Position numbers and translations under genes: made by a program
In this document: positions 6,337 to 15,239 of the stretch, piece by piece
How positions within the stretch are numbered: the stretch's first letter is position 1
Layout of the letters: every line of letters begins with the position of its first letter
Assembly (NCBI GenBank): GCA_017651645.1
Contig: JAGCCO010000043.1
Span: 1 to 21,285, forward strand
Source: Bacteroidales bacterium
GTDB lineage: Bacteria > Bacteroidota > Bacteroidia > Bacteroidales > F082
Direction: 5' to 3'
Length of the DNA: 21,285 nt
The notes under the pieces: generated by a model
Database searches by the model: none
Told to the model about the DNA's origin: nothing
The model's input: the letters and a program-made list of their open reading frames with translations, nothing else

Positions 6337-8818
6337 ATTCCTGATAATACACGCGTTTCACCCTCTGTGAGACGCGTGTCATTATTTCATAGGGGATGGT
6401 CTGACAAGCCTTGGCAATATCATTGATATCATGCTCGCCATCGAAGATGACGACCGTGTCGCCTTCGGCAGCCTCCACGTCGGTCAAATCCAGCATGCAC
6501 ATGTCCATACAGATGTCGCCTACAATCTTCACGGGTTTGTCATGCACATAGAAGATGCCGTTGCCGTTGCCTAACAGGCGCGAGAGGCCGTCGGCATAGC
6601 CGATAGGCACGATGCCGATGCGCATGTCGTGTTCGGCGCGGCCATGGCGGTTGTAGCCGATACTGTCGCCCGCCGGGATGTGCTTGATTTGGTTGATGGT
6701 GGTCTTCAACGATACCACAGCCTCCAACACGCCCTTGTCGGCCTCACAGGTGGGTACACCGTACAAACCAATGCCCAAACGCACCATGTCGAACTGGTAC
6801 TTCGGGAAACGCGAGATTCCAGCCGTGTTAAGGATATGACGCAACACGTGCGGGAAAGCCTCCACAATCATCCGACTGCCTTCCTCAAAGTTATGGATCT
6901 GGCTCAAGGTGAACTCGTCCTCGGCGGGGTTGTCGGCTGTGGCCAGATGTGAGAACACACTCTTCACATGAAGCATCGGATTGGCTTTGATACGACTTAT
7001 CAGCTCGGGTAATTCTTCGTTGGAGAAGCCCAAACGGTGCATGCCCGTGTCCAATTTGATGTGCACATTGAGGGGATGCGCCTCGGGTAAGGCTATGTTT
7101 TCAATCGCTTTCTCGATAAACGACAGATTGCGGAAACTAAACACCTCGGGTTCAAGGTGGTACTTGATGATATTGTCATAGCTGTTCACCTCGGGACTCA
7201 TCACCATGATGGGCAGGTTGATGCCCGCACGACGCAGCTCCACACCTTCATCGGCAAAAGCGACCGTCAGATAATCCACATTATGGAATTGCAAGATATT
7301 GGAGACCTCCAAGTTACCGCTACCATAGCCGAAGGCCTTTACCATCACCATGAGCTTGGTCTCAGGCTTGATTTTGGAACGGAAATGGTTCAGATTGTTG
7401 ACAAGATGGTTGAAGTTGATCTCAAGCACAGTCTCATGCGCCTTCTCCTGCAACTCCATGCCAATTTGTTCGAACTCAAAGGCACGAGCGCCCTTCAGCA
7501 GGATGGTCTGGTTGTTGAACTTCGAGAAGGGAAACTGAGCCAAGAAGTCAGGCACATTTTTGTAGAAATAGCTTTCCATCTCGAACTTGTTGGATTGGCG
7601 TGAGATGCATTCACCAATACCAATCAGCATGTCAACATTCTTGTTTTTAAGCAGTTGGGCAATCTCAGCGTACAAATCCAGCTCGCTGCGACCACTCTGT
7701 AGAATGTCAGACAATATGACCACATTGCGTTTATGCTGGTGCTGCTGTTTCATCACATCCAAAGCGATGGAGAGCGAGTTGACATCAGAGTTGTAATAGT
7801 CGTTGATGATGGTACAGTTGTTCACACCCGCCTTGATTTCCAAGCGCATGGCCACCGAAGTCAGCGCAAGAAGACGCTCCGCGATATGGGCTGGTGATAA
7901 CTTCAACAACAGGCATACGACGATGCAATGGATAGCATTCTCAACGGAAGCATCGTCGCCAAAAGGAATGACAAACGGCAAGTCCTCACCCAAATACCTG
8001 CAGATAATCGTTGAGGTCTTTTCGTTCTTGGTCACCTGTTTTATGAAAAGGTCGGCCTCCTCAAACTTACGGCTCCATGTAAACAATTTCACCTTGGACG
8101 ACAATCCTGACCGGATGACAACCTGCTGAATCTCAGAATAATCCATGCAATAGACCAGTTGCTCGGCCTTGGTAAAAAGATTGAGCTTCTCCCCCGCCTT
8201 TTGTGTGCGACTGATAAAGTTCTCGTCGTGGGCCTGACCGATGTTGGTGAACACACCGATAGTCGGGCGGATAATGTCCTGCAGGGCCATCATCTCATCA
8301 GGTTCGGAGACACCCGCCTCGAAGATGCCCAACTCGTTATTGTCGTTCATCTGCCACACCGACAAAGGCACGCCCACCTGCGAGTTGTAGCTCTTCGGGC
8401 TGCGCACGATGTTAAAATCGGGACTGAGCATCTGGTACAGCCATTCCTTGACGATGGTCTTGCCATTACTGCCTGTGACCCCAATGACGGGAATGTCGAA
8501 CTGCTGTCGATGATAGGATGCCAAAGCCTGTAAGGTCTTCAACGTATCGTTGACGACGATGAACACCGCACCGGCACATTCCGTGTTGGGCATACGATTC
8601 ACCACAAAGGCCCTGACCCCTTTTTCATAAAGGTCTTCAATGTATTTATGTCCGTCATTCCGATTGCTCGTCAAGGCAAAGAACAAGGTTTGAGCGGGGT
8701 CCATCAAGTGGCGGCTGTCGATGAGCAGGTCGCAGACTTTTCGCTCGGGAGCGATGCCTTCAAGCTTTCCATTGACGACTTCGGCCACTTTTTGTAGAGA
8801 ATAAAACTGATGTTGCAT
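6335..8818 (-). CDS. Fused UDP-MurNAc-tripeptide:D-Ala-D-Ala ligase / alanine racemase
   Basis: One 827-residue protein joins two cytoplasmic peptidoglycan enzymes. The N-terminal part (about 1-455) is MurF-like, adding D-Ala-D-Ala to the UDP-muramyl tripeptide: P-loop VTGSNGKT (114-121), FEAGVSEPDEM (166-176), NIGQAH (192-197) and INDYYNSD (338-345). The C-terminal part (about 460-827) is a PLP-dependent alanine racemase: Lys494 in MVKAFGYG binds PLP, Tyr722 in GYNR is the second catalytic base, and GDICMDM (767-773) is present. The fusion is known in Bacteroidota and supplies D-alanine next to the enzyme that uses the dipeptide. The MurF half departs from the classical enzyme at several motifs (Ile after GKT, YNSD for YNAN). 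A second, separate murF elsewhere in the genome is possible, so ligase activity of this half is less sure than racemase activity. Confidence 0.95.
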   Translation of the reverse strand: MQHQFYSLQKVAEVVNGKLEGIAPERKVCDLLIDSRHLMDPAQTLFFALTSNRNDGHKYIEDLYEKGVRAFVVNRMPNTECAGAVFIVVNDTLKTLQALASYHRQQFDIPVIGVTGSNGKTIVKEWLYQMLSPDFNIVRSPKSYNSQVGVPLSVWQMNDNNELGIFEAGVSEPDEMMALQDIIRPTIGVFTNIGQAHDENFISRTQKAGEKLNLFTKAEQLVYCMDYSEIQQVVIRSGLSSKVKLFTWSRKFEEADLFIKQVTKNEKTSTIICRYLGEDLPFVIPFGDDASVENAIHCIVVCLLLKLSPAHIAERLLALTSVAMRLEIKAGVNNCTIINDYYNSDVNSLSIALDVMKQQHQHKRNVVILSDILQSGRSELDLYAEIAQLLKNKNVDMLIGIGECISRQSNKFEMESYFYKNVPDFLAQFPFSKFNNQTILLKGARAFEFEQIGMELQEKAHETVLEINFNHLVNNLNHFRSKIKPETKLMVMVKAFGYGSGNLEVSNILQFHNVDYLTVAFADEGVELRRAGINLPIMVMSPEVNSYDNIIKYHLEPEVFSFRNLSFIEKAIENIALPEAHPLNVHIKLDTGMHRLGFSNEELPELISRIKANPMLHVKSVFSHLATADNPAEDEFTLSQIHNFEEGSRMIVEAFPHVLRHILNTAGISRFPKYQFDMVRLGIGLYGVPTCEADKGVLEAVVSLKTTINQIKHIPAGDSIGYNRHGRAEHDMRIGIVPIGYADGLSRLLGNGNGIFYVHDKPVKIVGDICMDMCMLDLTDVEAAEGDTVVIFDGEHDINDIAKACQTIPYEIMTRVSQRVKRVYYQE

Positions 8819-8837
8819 GGTTCAAGAAAATGATTTG

Positions 8838-8845
8838 CAAAAATA
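8838..8845 (-). promoter_or_regulatory. Likely -7 box for murF-alr
   Basis: The minus strand reads TATTTTTG, an exact TAnnTTTG, 20 bases before the murF-alr start. I see no TTTG at the -33 distance. The short leader fits other genes in this window. Confidence 0.55.
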
Positions 8846-8888
8846 ACGCTTTTCTCGAAAGCAGTCGGAGGCATTCCGAAAAAAACGC

Positions 8889-8896
8889 TACCTTTG
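8889..8896 (+). promoter_or_regulatory. Likely -7 box for pssA
   Basis: TACCTTTG matches TAnnTTTG exactly and lies 21 bases before the pssA ATG. No convincing -33 TTTG is seen. Together with 8838-8845 it makes a back-to-back promoter region in the 99-base divergent gap. Confidence 0.55.
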
Positions 8897-8917
8897 TGGC
8901 AATAAAAATGCAGCGTC

Positions 8918-9631
8918 ATGAGCCTCAAGCAACATATCCCCAACACCATCACCTGTGGCAACCTTTTGTCGGGGTGTCTTTCCATCCTGTTTCTCACACA
9001 AGGCATGCCCGTCAAGGCGGCCATCATGGTTTTCGTGGCCGGCCTTTTCGACTTCCTGGACGGTTTTGCCGCACGACTGCTTCATGCAAAGTCGCCCATC
9101 GGCGCCGACTTGGACTCCTTGTCGGATGTGGTCTCGTTCGGTGTGGCTCCAGGATTTATCATGTACTGGCTGATGGCTTATGCCACTGACCTGCCAAAAG
9201 TGTCCTTGCTTGGCATCAGCGTATTGCCCTGCTTGGCCTTTCTGTTGCCTGTGTTTTCTGCCATCCGGTTGGCCAAATTCAACATCGACGACACCCAGAC
9301 AACCCTATTCCGTGGCATTCCCGCACCGGGCATGGCCATCTTCATGGCATCCTTGCCCTTAGCACTCAACCAAGTAAGACATCTCACCGACGGCAGCTTG
9401 GGGTATTGGGCATGTTTGGGCATCACCTTGTTCTTCTCTTTCCTGATGGTGAGCCGCCTGCGTTTCTTCTCATTCAAAATGAAGTCGGCGAAATGGAAAG
9501 GCAACGAAGTCAGGTGGATTTTCCTGCTCGTTGCCGTTATCAGTTTCGTGATTTTCAACTGGTTGGCTTTGCCTTTCGTAATGGTGCTCTATATCCTGCT
9601 CTCGATCTTCTTCGCGGAGCGGATGGAGTAA
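8918..9631 (+). CDS. pssA: CDP-diacylglycerol-serine O-phosphatidyltransferase
   Basis: This inner-membrane enzyme makes phosphatidylserine, the precursor of phosphatidylethanolamine, from CDP-diacylglycerol and serine. The CDP-alcohol phosphotransferase signature DG-x2-AR-x8-G-x3-D-x3-D is complete: Asp48-Gly49, Ala52-Arg53, Gly62, Asp66, Asp70. The N-terminus HIPNTITCGNLLSGCLSI is typical of PssA and not of PgsA, and about seven hydrophobic segments follow over 237 residues. The start is chosen because it lies shortly after a TAnnTTTG box and begins the conserved region; the nearby ATG at 8908 is out of frame. It converges on lptB with only six bases between the stops and no visible terminator. 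Confidence 0.93.
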   Translation: MSLKQHIPNTITCGNLLSGCLSILFLTQGMPVKAAIMVFVAGLFDFLDGFAARLLHAKSPIGADLDSLSDVVSFGVAPGFIMYWLMAYATDLPKVSLLGISVLPCLAFLLPVFSAIRLAKFNIDDTQTTLFRGIPAPGMAIFMASLPLALNQVRHLTDGSLGYWACLGITLFFSFLMVSRLRFFSFKMKSAKWKGNEVRWIFLLVAVISFVIFNWLALPFVMVLYILLSIFFAERME

Positions 9632-9637
9632 TTGTCC

Positions 9638-10378
9638 CTACATCTCCTTTTTATGCAAGATGAAGTTATGTCCGAGATAGACATCGCGGACATGCTCGTC
9701 GGCGGCTAATTCCTCGGGAGAGCCAGACATCAGCACATGTCCATCGAAAAGCAGGTAGGCACGGTCGGTGATGCTCAGTGTCTCGTGCACGTTATGGTCG
9801 GTGATGAGCACTCCGATATTCTTTCGCTTCAGCTTGAAGATGATACGTTGGATGTCCTCCACGGCGATGGGGTCGACACCAGCGAAAGGCTCGTCCAAAA
9901 GGATGAAGTTGGGGTCGACGGCCAAGGCGCGGGCAATTTCGGTACGTCTTCTCTCACCGCCCGAGAGCTGTATGCCCTTGCTCTTACGCACATGTTGCAG
10001 GCCGAACTCATCGAGCAGACCCTCCAACTTCTCGGCTTGTTGTTGCTTTGTCAGGCCTTTTTTGAACTGCATGACCGATGCGATGTTGTCCTCGACGCTC
10101 ATCTGCCGAAACACCGAGGCCTCCTGAGCCAAATATCCGATGCCGATTTGCGCGCGGCGGTACATGGGCAAATCAGAAATATCCTCATCATCAAGGAAAA
10201 CCCTGCCGGAATAGGGCTTGATAAGCCCCACGACCATATAGAACGTGGTGGTCTTGCCGGCACCGTTGGGCCCCAACAGACCCACAATCTCGCCTTGTTC
10301 GACCTCAACGTCAACATCATTGACCACGGTACGCTGACCGTATTTCTTCACCAAATGTTCCGTTCTCAACTTCATCAC
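9638..10378 (-). CDS. lptB: Lipopolysaccharide export ATPase LptB
   Basis: LptB is the cytoplasmic ATPase that, with LptFG, extracts lipopolysaccharide from the inner membrane and pushes it to LptC/A/D. The 246 residues carry Walker A GPNGAGKT (36-43), Q-loop Gln85, signature LSGGERRR (138-145), Walker B FILLDEP (158-164, catalytic Glu163) and H-loop His195. The stretch [15 protein letters not shown] and the signature variant GGERRR are specific to LptB among ABC ATPases. The protein may start at either of the two first methionines (MMKLR). It lies 39 bases downstream of kdsD on the same strand, so one transcript likely serves two lipopolysaccharide steps. Confidence 0.95.
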   Translation of the reverse strand: MMKLRTEHLVKKYGQRTVVNDVDVEVEQGEIVGLLGPNGAGKTTTFYMVVGLIKPYSGRVFLDDEDISDLPMYRRAQIGIGYLAQEASVFRQMSVEDNIASVMQFKKGLTKQQQAEKLEGLLDEFGLQHVRKSKGIQLSGGERRRTEIARALAVDPNFILLDEPFAGVDPIAVEDIQRIIFKLKRKNIGVLITDHNVHETLSITDRAYLLFDGHVLMSGSPEELAADEHVRDVYLGHNFILHKKEM

Positions 10379-10381
10379 TAA

Positions 10382-10416
10382 TTCTCAATTATCAATTGTC
10401 AATTATCAATTATCAA
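10382..10416. repeat. Five-copy 7-bp tandem repeat (TTATCAA)
   Basis: Five units of TTNTCAA (TTCTCAA, TTATCAA, TTGTCAA, TTATCAA, TTATCAA) fill almost the whole gap between kdsD and lptB, immediately upstream of the lptB start on the minus strand, where it reads TTGATAA. It has the same 7-bp period as repeats at 2261-2290 and 3741-3806 but a different unit. Because it precedes the lptB start, changes in copy number would change leader spacing. Confidence 0.8.
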
Positions 10417-10417
10417 T

Positions 10418-11383
10418 TCAAAAAATCCCTTCCTTTAAAATGTCATGTAGATGTATGATTCCCAAATATTTTCCATCACAAATCACAGGCAGTTGCGTAA
10501 TGCTGTTGTGGCGCATCTTATGCAAGGCTTCCACCACTAAAGCGTCTTCCCCGATGGTCTTTGGGTTGGATGTCATGATTTGGGAGGCTTTCACGTGTTC
10601 GATGTCGGGACCGTTCATGAGCATACGGCGGAGGTCGCCGTCGGTGATGATGCCCAACACCTTATCGCCATCGCACACCACCGTGGCACCCAAGCGTTTA
10701 TGGGTCATCTCGATGATGACACGGGTCAGGTTGTCGTCGGGGCCTACCTCAGGGCGTTCGTTTTTGACATATAAATCTTTCACTCGGAGGTAGAGCTGTT
10801 TGCCCAACGCGCCACCGGGATGGAGCTTGGCGAAGTCATCAGTGGAAAAACCTCTACACCTCATTAATATTAATGCGAGCACATCTCCCATCACCAGCTG
10901 CGCCGTGGTGCTGCTGGTCGGAGCAAGGCTGTCGGGAATGGCCTCATCGTTGACGCTCACATCCAGGACAAAATCGGACTGCTGAGCCAGATACGACTGT
11001 GGGTTGCCGACCATGGCCACAATCTTGTTACCCCTCAGCTTGATGAGCGGCACCAACATCTTGATTTCAGGTGTCTCACCGCTTTTCGACAAAATGACCA
11101 CAATATCACCCTCGCGGATGATGCCCAAATCGCCGTGGATGGCGTCGGCAGCATGCATGAAAACAGCCGAGGAGCCCGTCGAATTCATCGTCGCCACAAT
11201 CTTTTGGGCGATGATGGCACTCTTCCCAATACCTGAAAGAACCAGACTCCCTTTGTTTTCAAGCATCATTTCCACGGTTTTTTGGAAATCCTCATTGATT
11301 TGACGCTTCAATCCTATGATTGCATTAGCTTCATTTTCAATGATTTGATTAGCCAATCCTATTATTGTGTCATTTTTTTTCAT
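10418..11383 (-). CDS. kdsD: D-arabinose-5-phosphate isomerase (KpsF/GutQ family)
   Basis: The enzyme interconverts ribulose 5-phosphate and arabinose 5-phosphate, the first step toward Kdo of the lipopolysaccharide core. The 321 residues have an N-terminal SIS sugar-isomerase domain (about 40-175) with SGIGKSA (50-56), ILSKSGETPEI (97-107) and LAPTSSTT (153-160). After the linker HPGGALGK (188-195) come two CBS domains (about 205-262 and 268-321). This layout is the full-length KdsD type and not the single-domain form. The neighbour lptB acts later on the same molecule. Capsule-specific (kpsF) or sugar-alcohol (gutQ) paralogs have the same sequence pattern, but context favours kdsD. Confidence 0.92.
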   Translation of the reverse strand: MKKNDTIIGLANQIIENEANAIIGLKRQINEDFQKTVEMMLENKGSLVLSGIGKSAIIAQKIVATMNSTGSSAVFMHAADAIHGDLGIIREGDIVVILSKSGETPEIKMLVPLIKLRGNKIVAMVGNPQSYLAQQSDFVLDVSVNDEAIPDSLAPTSSTTAQLVMGDVLALILMRCRGFSTDDFAKLHPGGALGKQLYLRVKDLYVKNERPEVGPDDNLTRVIIEMTHKRLGATVVCDGDKVLGIITDGDLRRMLMNGPDIEHVKASQIMTSNPKTIGEDALVVEALHKMRHNSITQLPVICDGKYLGIIHLHDILKEGIF

Positions 11384-11400
11384 TTTTTCTCGCTTTTTTC

Positions 11401-11432
11401 TTGCTCCGAATGATTTAAAAACTATAACTTTG
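11401..11432 (+). promoter_or_regulatory. Promoter for recQ
   Basis: TTG at 11401-11403 and TAACTTTG at 11425-11432 (exact TAnnTTTG) are separated by 21 bases, a good Bacteroidota -33/-7 pair. It implies a leader of about 100 bases before recQ. On the opposite strand TTTG (11442-11445) and TAGTTTTT (11417-11424, one mismatch to the -7 box) are 17 bases apart and could be an overlapping kdsD promoter, but that is weak. Confidence 0.65.
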
Positions 11433-11525
11433 TCTTTGCGTCAAAGGGGAAAACCATCCCTATTCTGAAAACGCAGTTTTTTGAAAGAGATTGCAAAATA
11501 ACACAAAAATTTGGAATATACCAAA

Positions 11526-11531
11526 AGGAGG
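11526..11531 (+). promoter_or_regulatory. Strong Shine-Dalgarno site of recQ
   Basis: AGGAGG stands five bases before the ATG at 11537. It is the only full Shine-Dalgarno sequence I see in the window, where most genes start without one. It fixes the recQ start. Confidence 0.8.
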
Positions 11532-11536
11532 AACCC

Positions 11537-13744
11537 ATGGCAAAAAAAGATGACCAGGCGATACACAAGCTACTGAAGAATGTTTTCGGTTTCGACCAAT
11601 TCAAGGGAAACCAAGAGGAGATCATCAAAAGCATCCTTGGCGGCAACAACACCTTCGTTCTGATGCCTACAGGTGGCGGCAAGTCGTTGTGCTACCAGCT
11701 ACCGGCATTATTGTCGAAGGGCACGGCCATCGTCGTCTCCCCGCTTATTGCATTGATGAAGAACCAAGTCGACATGATCCGCAACTTCGGCACCGAGCTG
11801 GGCATCGCCCATGTGATGAATTCATCACTCTCGAAAGCCGAGCTGCTTGAGGTGAAGGAAGACCTGAAGAGCGGAAAGACCAAGTTGCTCTATGTGGCGC
11901 CCGAGTCACTCACCAAAGACGAGACAGCCGAGTTCCTTCGCGGTCTCAAGATTTCGTTCGTGGCCGTCGACGAGGCGCACTGCATCTCGGAATGGGGCCA
12001 CGACTTTCGCCCTGAGTACCGTCGCCTTCGCCCCATCATCAACGCCATCGGCGACAACCTCCCCATCATCGCCTTGACGGCCACGGCCACTGTAAAGGTG
12101 CAGAACGACATCATGAAAAACCTGGACATCATGGATGCCAAGGTCTTCAAGTCGTCGTTCGACCGTCCCAACCTCTATTACGAGGTACGCCCGAAGACCA
12201 AGGATGTCATCAAGGACATCATCAAATACATCAAGCAAAACCCGGGTAAGTCAGGCATTGTGTACTGCCTTAGCCGCAAGAAGGTGGAAGAACTGGCCGA
12301 GACCCTCGTCGTCAACGGCATCCGCGCCCTACCCTACCATGCAGGCCTCGACAGCCAGACCCGTAAAGAGAACCAAGACAAGTTCCTCATGGAGGAAGTC
12401 GACGTCATCGTGGCCACCATCGCTTTCGGAATGGGCATCGACAAGCCCGACGTACGCTTCGTCATCCACCACGACATCCCCAAGAGCCTTGAAGGCTACT
12501 ACCAAGAGACAGGTCGTGCGGGCCGCGACGGCGGCGAAGGCAACTGCATCGCCTTCTACGACTACGAAGACATCCATAAACTGGAGAAGTTCAACAAAGG
12601 CAAAAACGTGGCCGAACAAGAGATTGCCCGCGAGCTGCTGAACGAGACCGTGACCTACGCCGAATCTGCCGTTTGCCGACACAGATTGCTGCTCCACTAT
12701 TTCGGTGAAGAATACAACAAGGAAAACTGTGGCTCATGCGACAACTGCCGCTTCCCCAAAGAGAAATTTGACGGCAAGGAAGACCTCAAGCTCGTGCTCG
12801 AAGCCGTGGAAGATACCAAACAGCTCTTCAAGACCAAGCATATCGCCGAACTGCTTGCCGGCAAACTCACGGGCGACATCAAGGCCGCCAAACAGGAAAA
12901 CAACGAATTCTTCGGTGCCGGCGACGAACATGACGAGAAATATTGGACCGCTGTCATCCGTCAGGCATTGGTCAACAAGCTGTTATCCAAGGACATCGAG
13001 AACTACGGCATCCTGAAGATTACCAAAGATGGTAAGAACTTCATCAAGAAGCCATACACCATCATGCTGGTCAAAGACCACGACTATGAAAACTCCGACG
13101 ATGACGATCCGGAGGCCATGGCCGCCATGGGTGCCAACAAAGACGGTGGCGCCGACAAGACCCTCTTCGCCTTGCTAAAAGACCTGCGCAAGACCATCGC
13201 CAAACAGAACGGGTTGCCGCCTTTCGTCATCTTCCAAGACCCGTCGTTGGAGGATATGGCCATCCAATATCCCATCACGAAAGAGGAGATGACCCAGATT
13301 GCGGGCGTCGGTGCAGGCAAGGCCGAGAAATTCGGTGAGCCCTTCATCAAGCTCATCAAGGAGTATGTAGAAGAGAACGAGATCACCCGCCCCAACGACA
13401 TGGTAGTGAAATCGGTGGTTAACAACTCTGCCCTTAAAATCGGTATCATCCAAAACATCGACAAGAAAATCCCGTTGGAAGACATCGCATACGGCAAAGG
13501 TCTGGAATTCGACGAGCTTTTGTCGGAAATCGAGAGCATCGTTTCCTCAGGAACCCATCTGGACATCAACTATTACATCGAAGACAATGTGGACGTCTAC
13601 CATCAAGAGGACATCTTGGATTATTTCCACGAGGCCGAATCGGACGACGTACAGACGGCCCTCCGTGAGCTCGGTGAAGACGAATACGATGAATATGAGG
13701 TCCGTTTGATGCGCATCAAGTTCTTGTCAGACGTCGGCAACTAA
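11537..13744 (+). CDS. recQ: ATP-dependent DNA helicase RecQ
   Basis: RecQ is a 3'-5' DNA helicase acting in recombination and stalled-fork repair. The 735 residues contain Walker A MPTGGGKS (43-50), DEAH box VDEAHCISEWGHDFRP (144-159), TATAT (181-185) and the motif VI region QETGRAGRDGG (323-333). The four zinc cysteines are Cys380, Cys398, Cys401 and Cys404, followed by the winged-helix RQC domain. A very acidic linker (517-525) leads to an HRDC domain (about 543-612). About 120 further residues follow with no match I can name beyond a possible helix-turn-helix. That C-terminal length, against about 610 residues in E. coli, is shared by many Bacteroidota RecQ proteins. A DUF4296 gene follows six bases later. 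Confidence 0.96.
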   Translation: MAKKDDQAIHKLLKNVFGFDQFKGNQEEIIKSILGGNNTFVLMPTGGGKSLCYQLPALLSKGTAIVVSPLIALMKNQVDMIRNFGTELGIAHVMNSSLSKAELLEVKEDLKSGKTKLLYVAPESLTKDETAEFLRGLKISFVAVDEAHCISEWGHDFRPEYRRLRPIINAIGDNLPIIALTATATVKVQNDIMKNLDIMDAKVFKSSFDRPNLYYEVRPKTKDVIKDIIKYIKQNPGKSGIVYCLSRKKVEELAETLVVNGIRALPYHAGLDSQTRKENQDKFLMEEVDVIVATIAFGMGIDKPDVRFVIHHDIPKSLEGYYQETGRAGRDGGEGNCIAFYDYEDIHKLEKFNKGKNVAEQEIARELLNETVTYAESAVCRHRLLLHYFGEEYNKENCGSCDNCRFPKEKFDGKEDLKLVLEAVEDTKQLFKTKHIAELLAGKLTGDIKAAKQENNEFFGAGDEHDEKYWTAVIRQALVNKLLSKDIENYGILKITKDGKNFIKKPYTIMLVKDHDYENSDDDDPEAMAAMGANKDGGADKTLFALLKDLRKTIAKQNGLPPFVIFQDPSLEDMAIQYPITKEEMTQIAGVGAGKAEKFGEPFIKLIKEYVEENEITRPNDMVVKSVVNNSALKIGIIQNIDKKIPLEDIAYGKGLEFDELLSEIESIVSSGTHLDINYYIEDNVDVYHQEDILDYFHEAESDDVQTALRELGEDEYDEYEVRLMRIKFLSDVGN

Positions 13745-13750
13745 TCGAAG

Positions 13751-14125
13751 ATGAAAAGATTATCAATTATTGTATTGCTTTTTGTCCTTGTGATCGCATG
13801 CGGTCACAAGGACAAAGGCTTTATGCCCGAGCGGTTGCTCACGGAGCAAGAGATGATTGACGTCATGACCGACGTGCAAATCATCGAGGCTGACCTCCAT
13901 TACCAAAAGTCACTTGAACGTGAGTTAAGCGACTCCATCAAGATCGAGCCCAAAGACTATGTCAAGTTGTCAAAGGAGTATTACAGCCAGCTCTTTGAGC
14001 ATTATGGGATTACGGACAGCATTTTTTCGCAAAACATCAGATATTACACCGAGCGGCCTGAGGTGCTGGAACACATCATGGACTCGGTGATGAATCGATT
14101 GTCGCGGGAGCAATCGGAGCCTTAG
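13751..14125 (+). CDS. DUF4296-type lipoprotein of unknown function
   Basis: The 124-residue product starts with a lipoprotein signal peptide, MKRLSIIVLLFVLVIACG, whose lipobox ends at Cys17, so it should be anchored in a membrane on the periplasmic side. The body is helical and charged. The pattern LTEQEMIDVMTDVQIIEADL followed by KDYVKLSKEYYSQLFEHYGIT resembles the DUF4296 family of small Bacteroidota proteins, recognised from memory. Nothing indicates a catalytic function. It begins six bases after recQ and is probably co-transcribed with it, though a role in DNA repair does not follow from that. Its end converges on the next lipoprotein gene; the 25-base gap holds only a 5-bp hairpin (14134-14147). 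Confidence 0.82.
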   Translation: MKRLSIIVLLFVLVIACGHKDKGFMPERLLTEQEMIDVMTDVQIIEADLHYQKSLERELSDSIKIEPKDYVKLSKEYYSQLFEHYGITDSIFSQNIRYYTERPEVLEHIMDSVMNRLSREQSEP

Positions 14126-14150
14126 TTTTCGTCAATCCTTCAGGATTCTG

Positions 14151-15206
14151 CTATTTCCGAAATTCGGCAGCCAACAAATCATTCAGCTTCTTAGCCGCAT
14201 CCAACAACATGCTCTCGTCTGTCGGGACGGGAACAGGCTGGGTATTCAAGCGGCTCAAGGTTTCAGCCGAGCAAGCTTCGCGGTCACCCTTGATGGTGGT
14301 ATAGTCGTTTTTGAAAATGGATTTCACCTCAAAGGGGACCGATGCCAAAGCATGATAGCCGTTGGTTTCATAGTAGTTTATCGTTCCTTTCACGGTTACG
14401 GATTTGTTTTGCGTATGGTCGGTCACCTCAACGGTCTTGCCGCCATTGGTTTCCTTGAAGGTCACCTCATCGAGGCGGTCGGGGGTAACCTGGATGTCTT
14501 TCACGATGACAAGCATCTCGGCATCATTTCCATTCCTTTTTAGTTTCCTAGTATTGCATGTCACATTAGAGGGAATCTCGCCCGCGTCAAAAGCCAAAGC
14601 TGTTTCGACAAAGGCAGGAAGCAATGGCCTTCTGTCCTCATTCTCGATGGTGAGCAGCACATGGTCGGCTGAACGCAACAAACAGCTCTTCTGCAACTGG
14701 GGCAAATTACTATTGTCCATATTGGTATGCCACAGCTGTTCGATATAATCCTCAGCTTCCAAGGTATTCGTTTTCGAACCCGTGCTCAGCAGTTGGTTGG
14801 CTTTGGCCACCAAAAAACTCTCCGCCTTGTTTCGGGCCACATTCATATCATCATCGAGGTCGAGCTTCACATAGTTCATGCCGTTCTTCACCTTGTTCGG
14901 GAAGCAAGCCAAAGCCTCGTTACGGCCTTTCATGCTGCAATAACGCTGATAGATTTCAGGCCACACATCGGGTTGCCCCGTGGCTTTCAAGGCCTGGATG
15001 CGTTCGTGGTCAGCCTGGTTGGCTTTATGGTATGATGCCGCCACCATGGTGATACGGTTTGCATTCATATCGCCATCGCAGATGTCAGGTGCAAGGCGTT
15101 GGATTACTTGGTCATACTCTTGGGCTTCATAGAGTTTCTTGGTCGTGTTGCAGGCAGTGAGCATCGTGGCGAGCAACAGTGCGGGAATTAAACGAAGATA
15201 TCTCAT
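14151..15206 (-). CDS. Predicted lipoprotein, unrecognised family
   Basis: This 351-residue protein has a lipoprotein signal peptide (MRYLRLIPALLLATMLTAC, lipobox Cys19). The segment after it, NTTKKLYEAQEYDQVIQRLAP, looks like a tetratricopeptide helix pair (Tyr-Glu-Ala at the turn), and more helices follow to about residue 190. The C-terminal 150 residues look beta-rich (repeated Val/Thr strands around EVTDHTQNKSVTVKGTINYY). I do not recognise the family and assign no function. It is a single gene on the minus strand. Its upstream region holds the nested palindromic repeat at 15240-15276, and I find no clear TAnnTTTG promoter for it, so the repeat may have disturbed or replaced promoter sequence. 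Confidence 0.85.
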   Translation of the reverse strand: MRYLRLIPALLLATMLTACNTTKKLYEAQEYDQVIQRLAPDICDGDMNANRITMVAASYHKANQADHERIQALKATGQPDVWPEIYQRYCSMKGRNEALACFPNKVKNGMNYVKLDLDDDMNVARNKAESFLVAKANQLLSTGSKTNTLEAEDYIEQLWHTNMDNSNLPQLQKSCLLRSADHVLLTIENEDRRPLLPAFVETALAFDAGEIPSNVTCNTRKLKRNGNDAEMLVIVKDIQVTPDRLDEVTFKETNGGKTVEVTDHTQNKSVTVKGTINYYETNGYHALASVPFEVKSIFKNDYTTIKGDREACSAETLSRLNTQPVPVPTDESMLLDAAKKLNDLLAAEFRK

Positions 15207-15239
15207 GATTGTTTAGTTTTTTCTTCTTTTTGCGCTGGG

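Noticed and set aside
9632..9637. Terminator between convergent pssA and lptB
   Set aside because: Only six bases separate the stops and no hairpin with a T run is visible nearby; overlapping 3' ends are likely but nothing can be called.
11433..11536. Riboswitch or structured RNA leader before recQ
   Set aside because: About 100 bases, AT-rich, with only tiny stems such as CTTTG/CAAAG; no known riboswitch core is seen.
14134..14147. Terminator between the two converging lipoprotein genes
   Set aside because: AATCC/GGATT is only a 5-bp stem with no T run after it.
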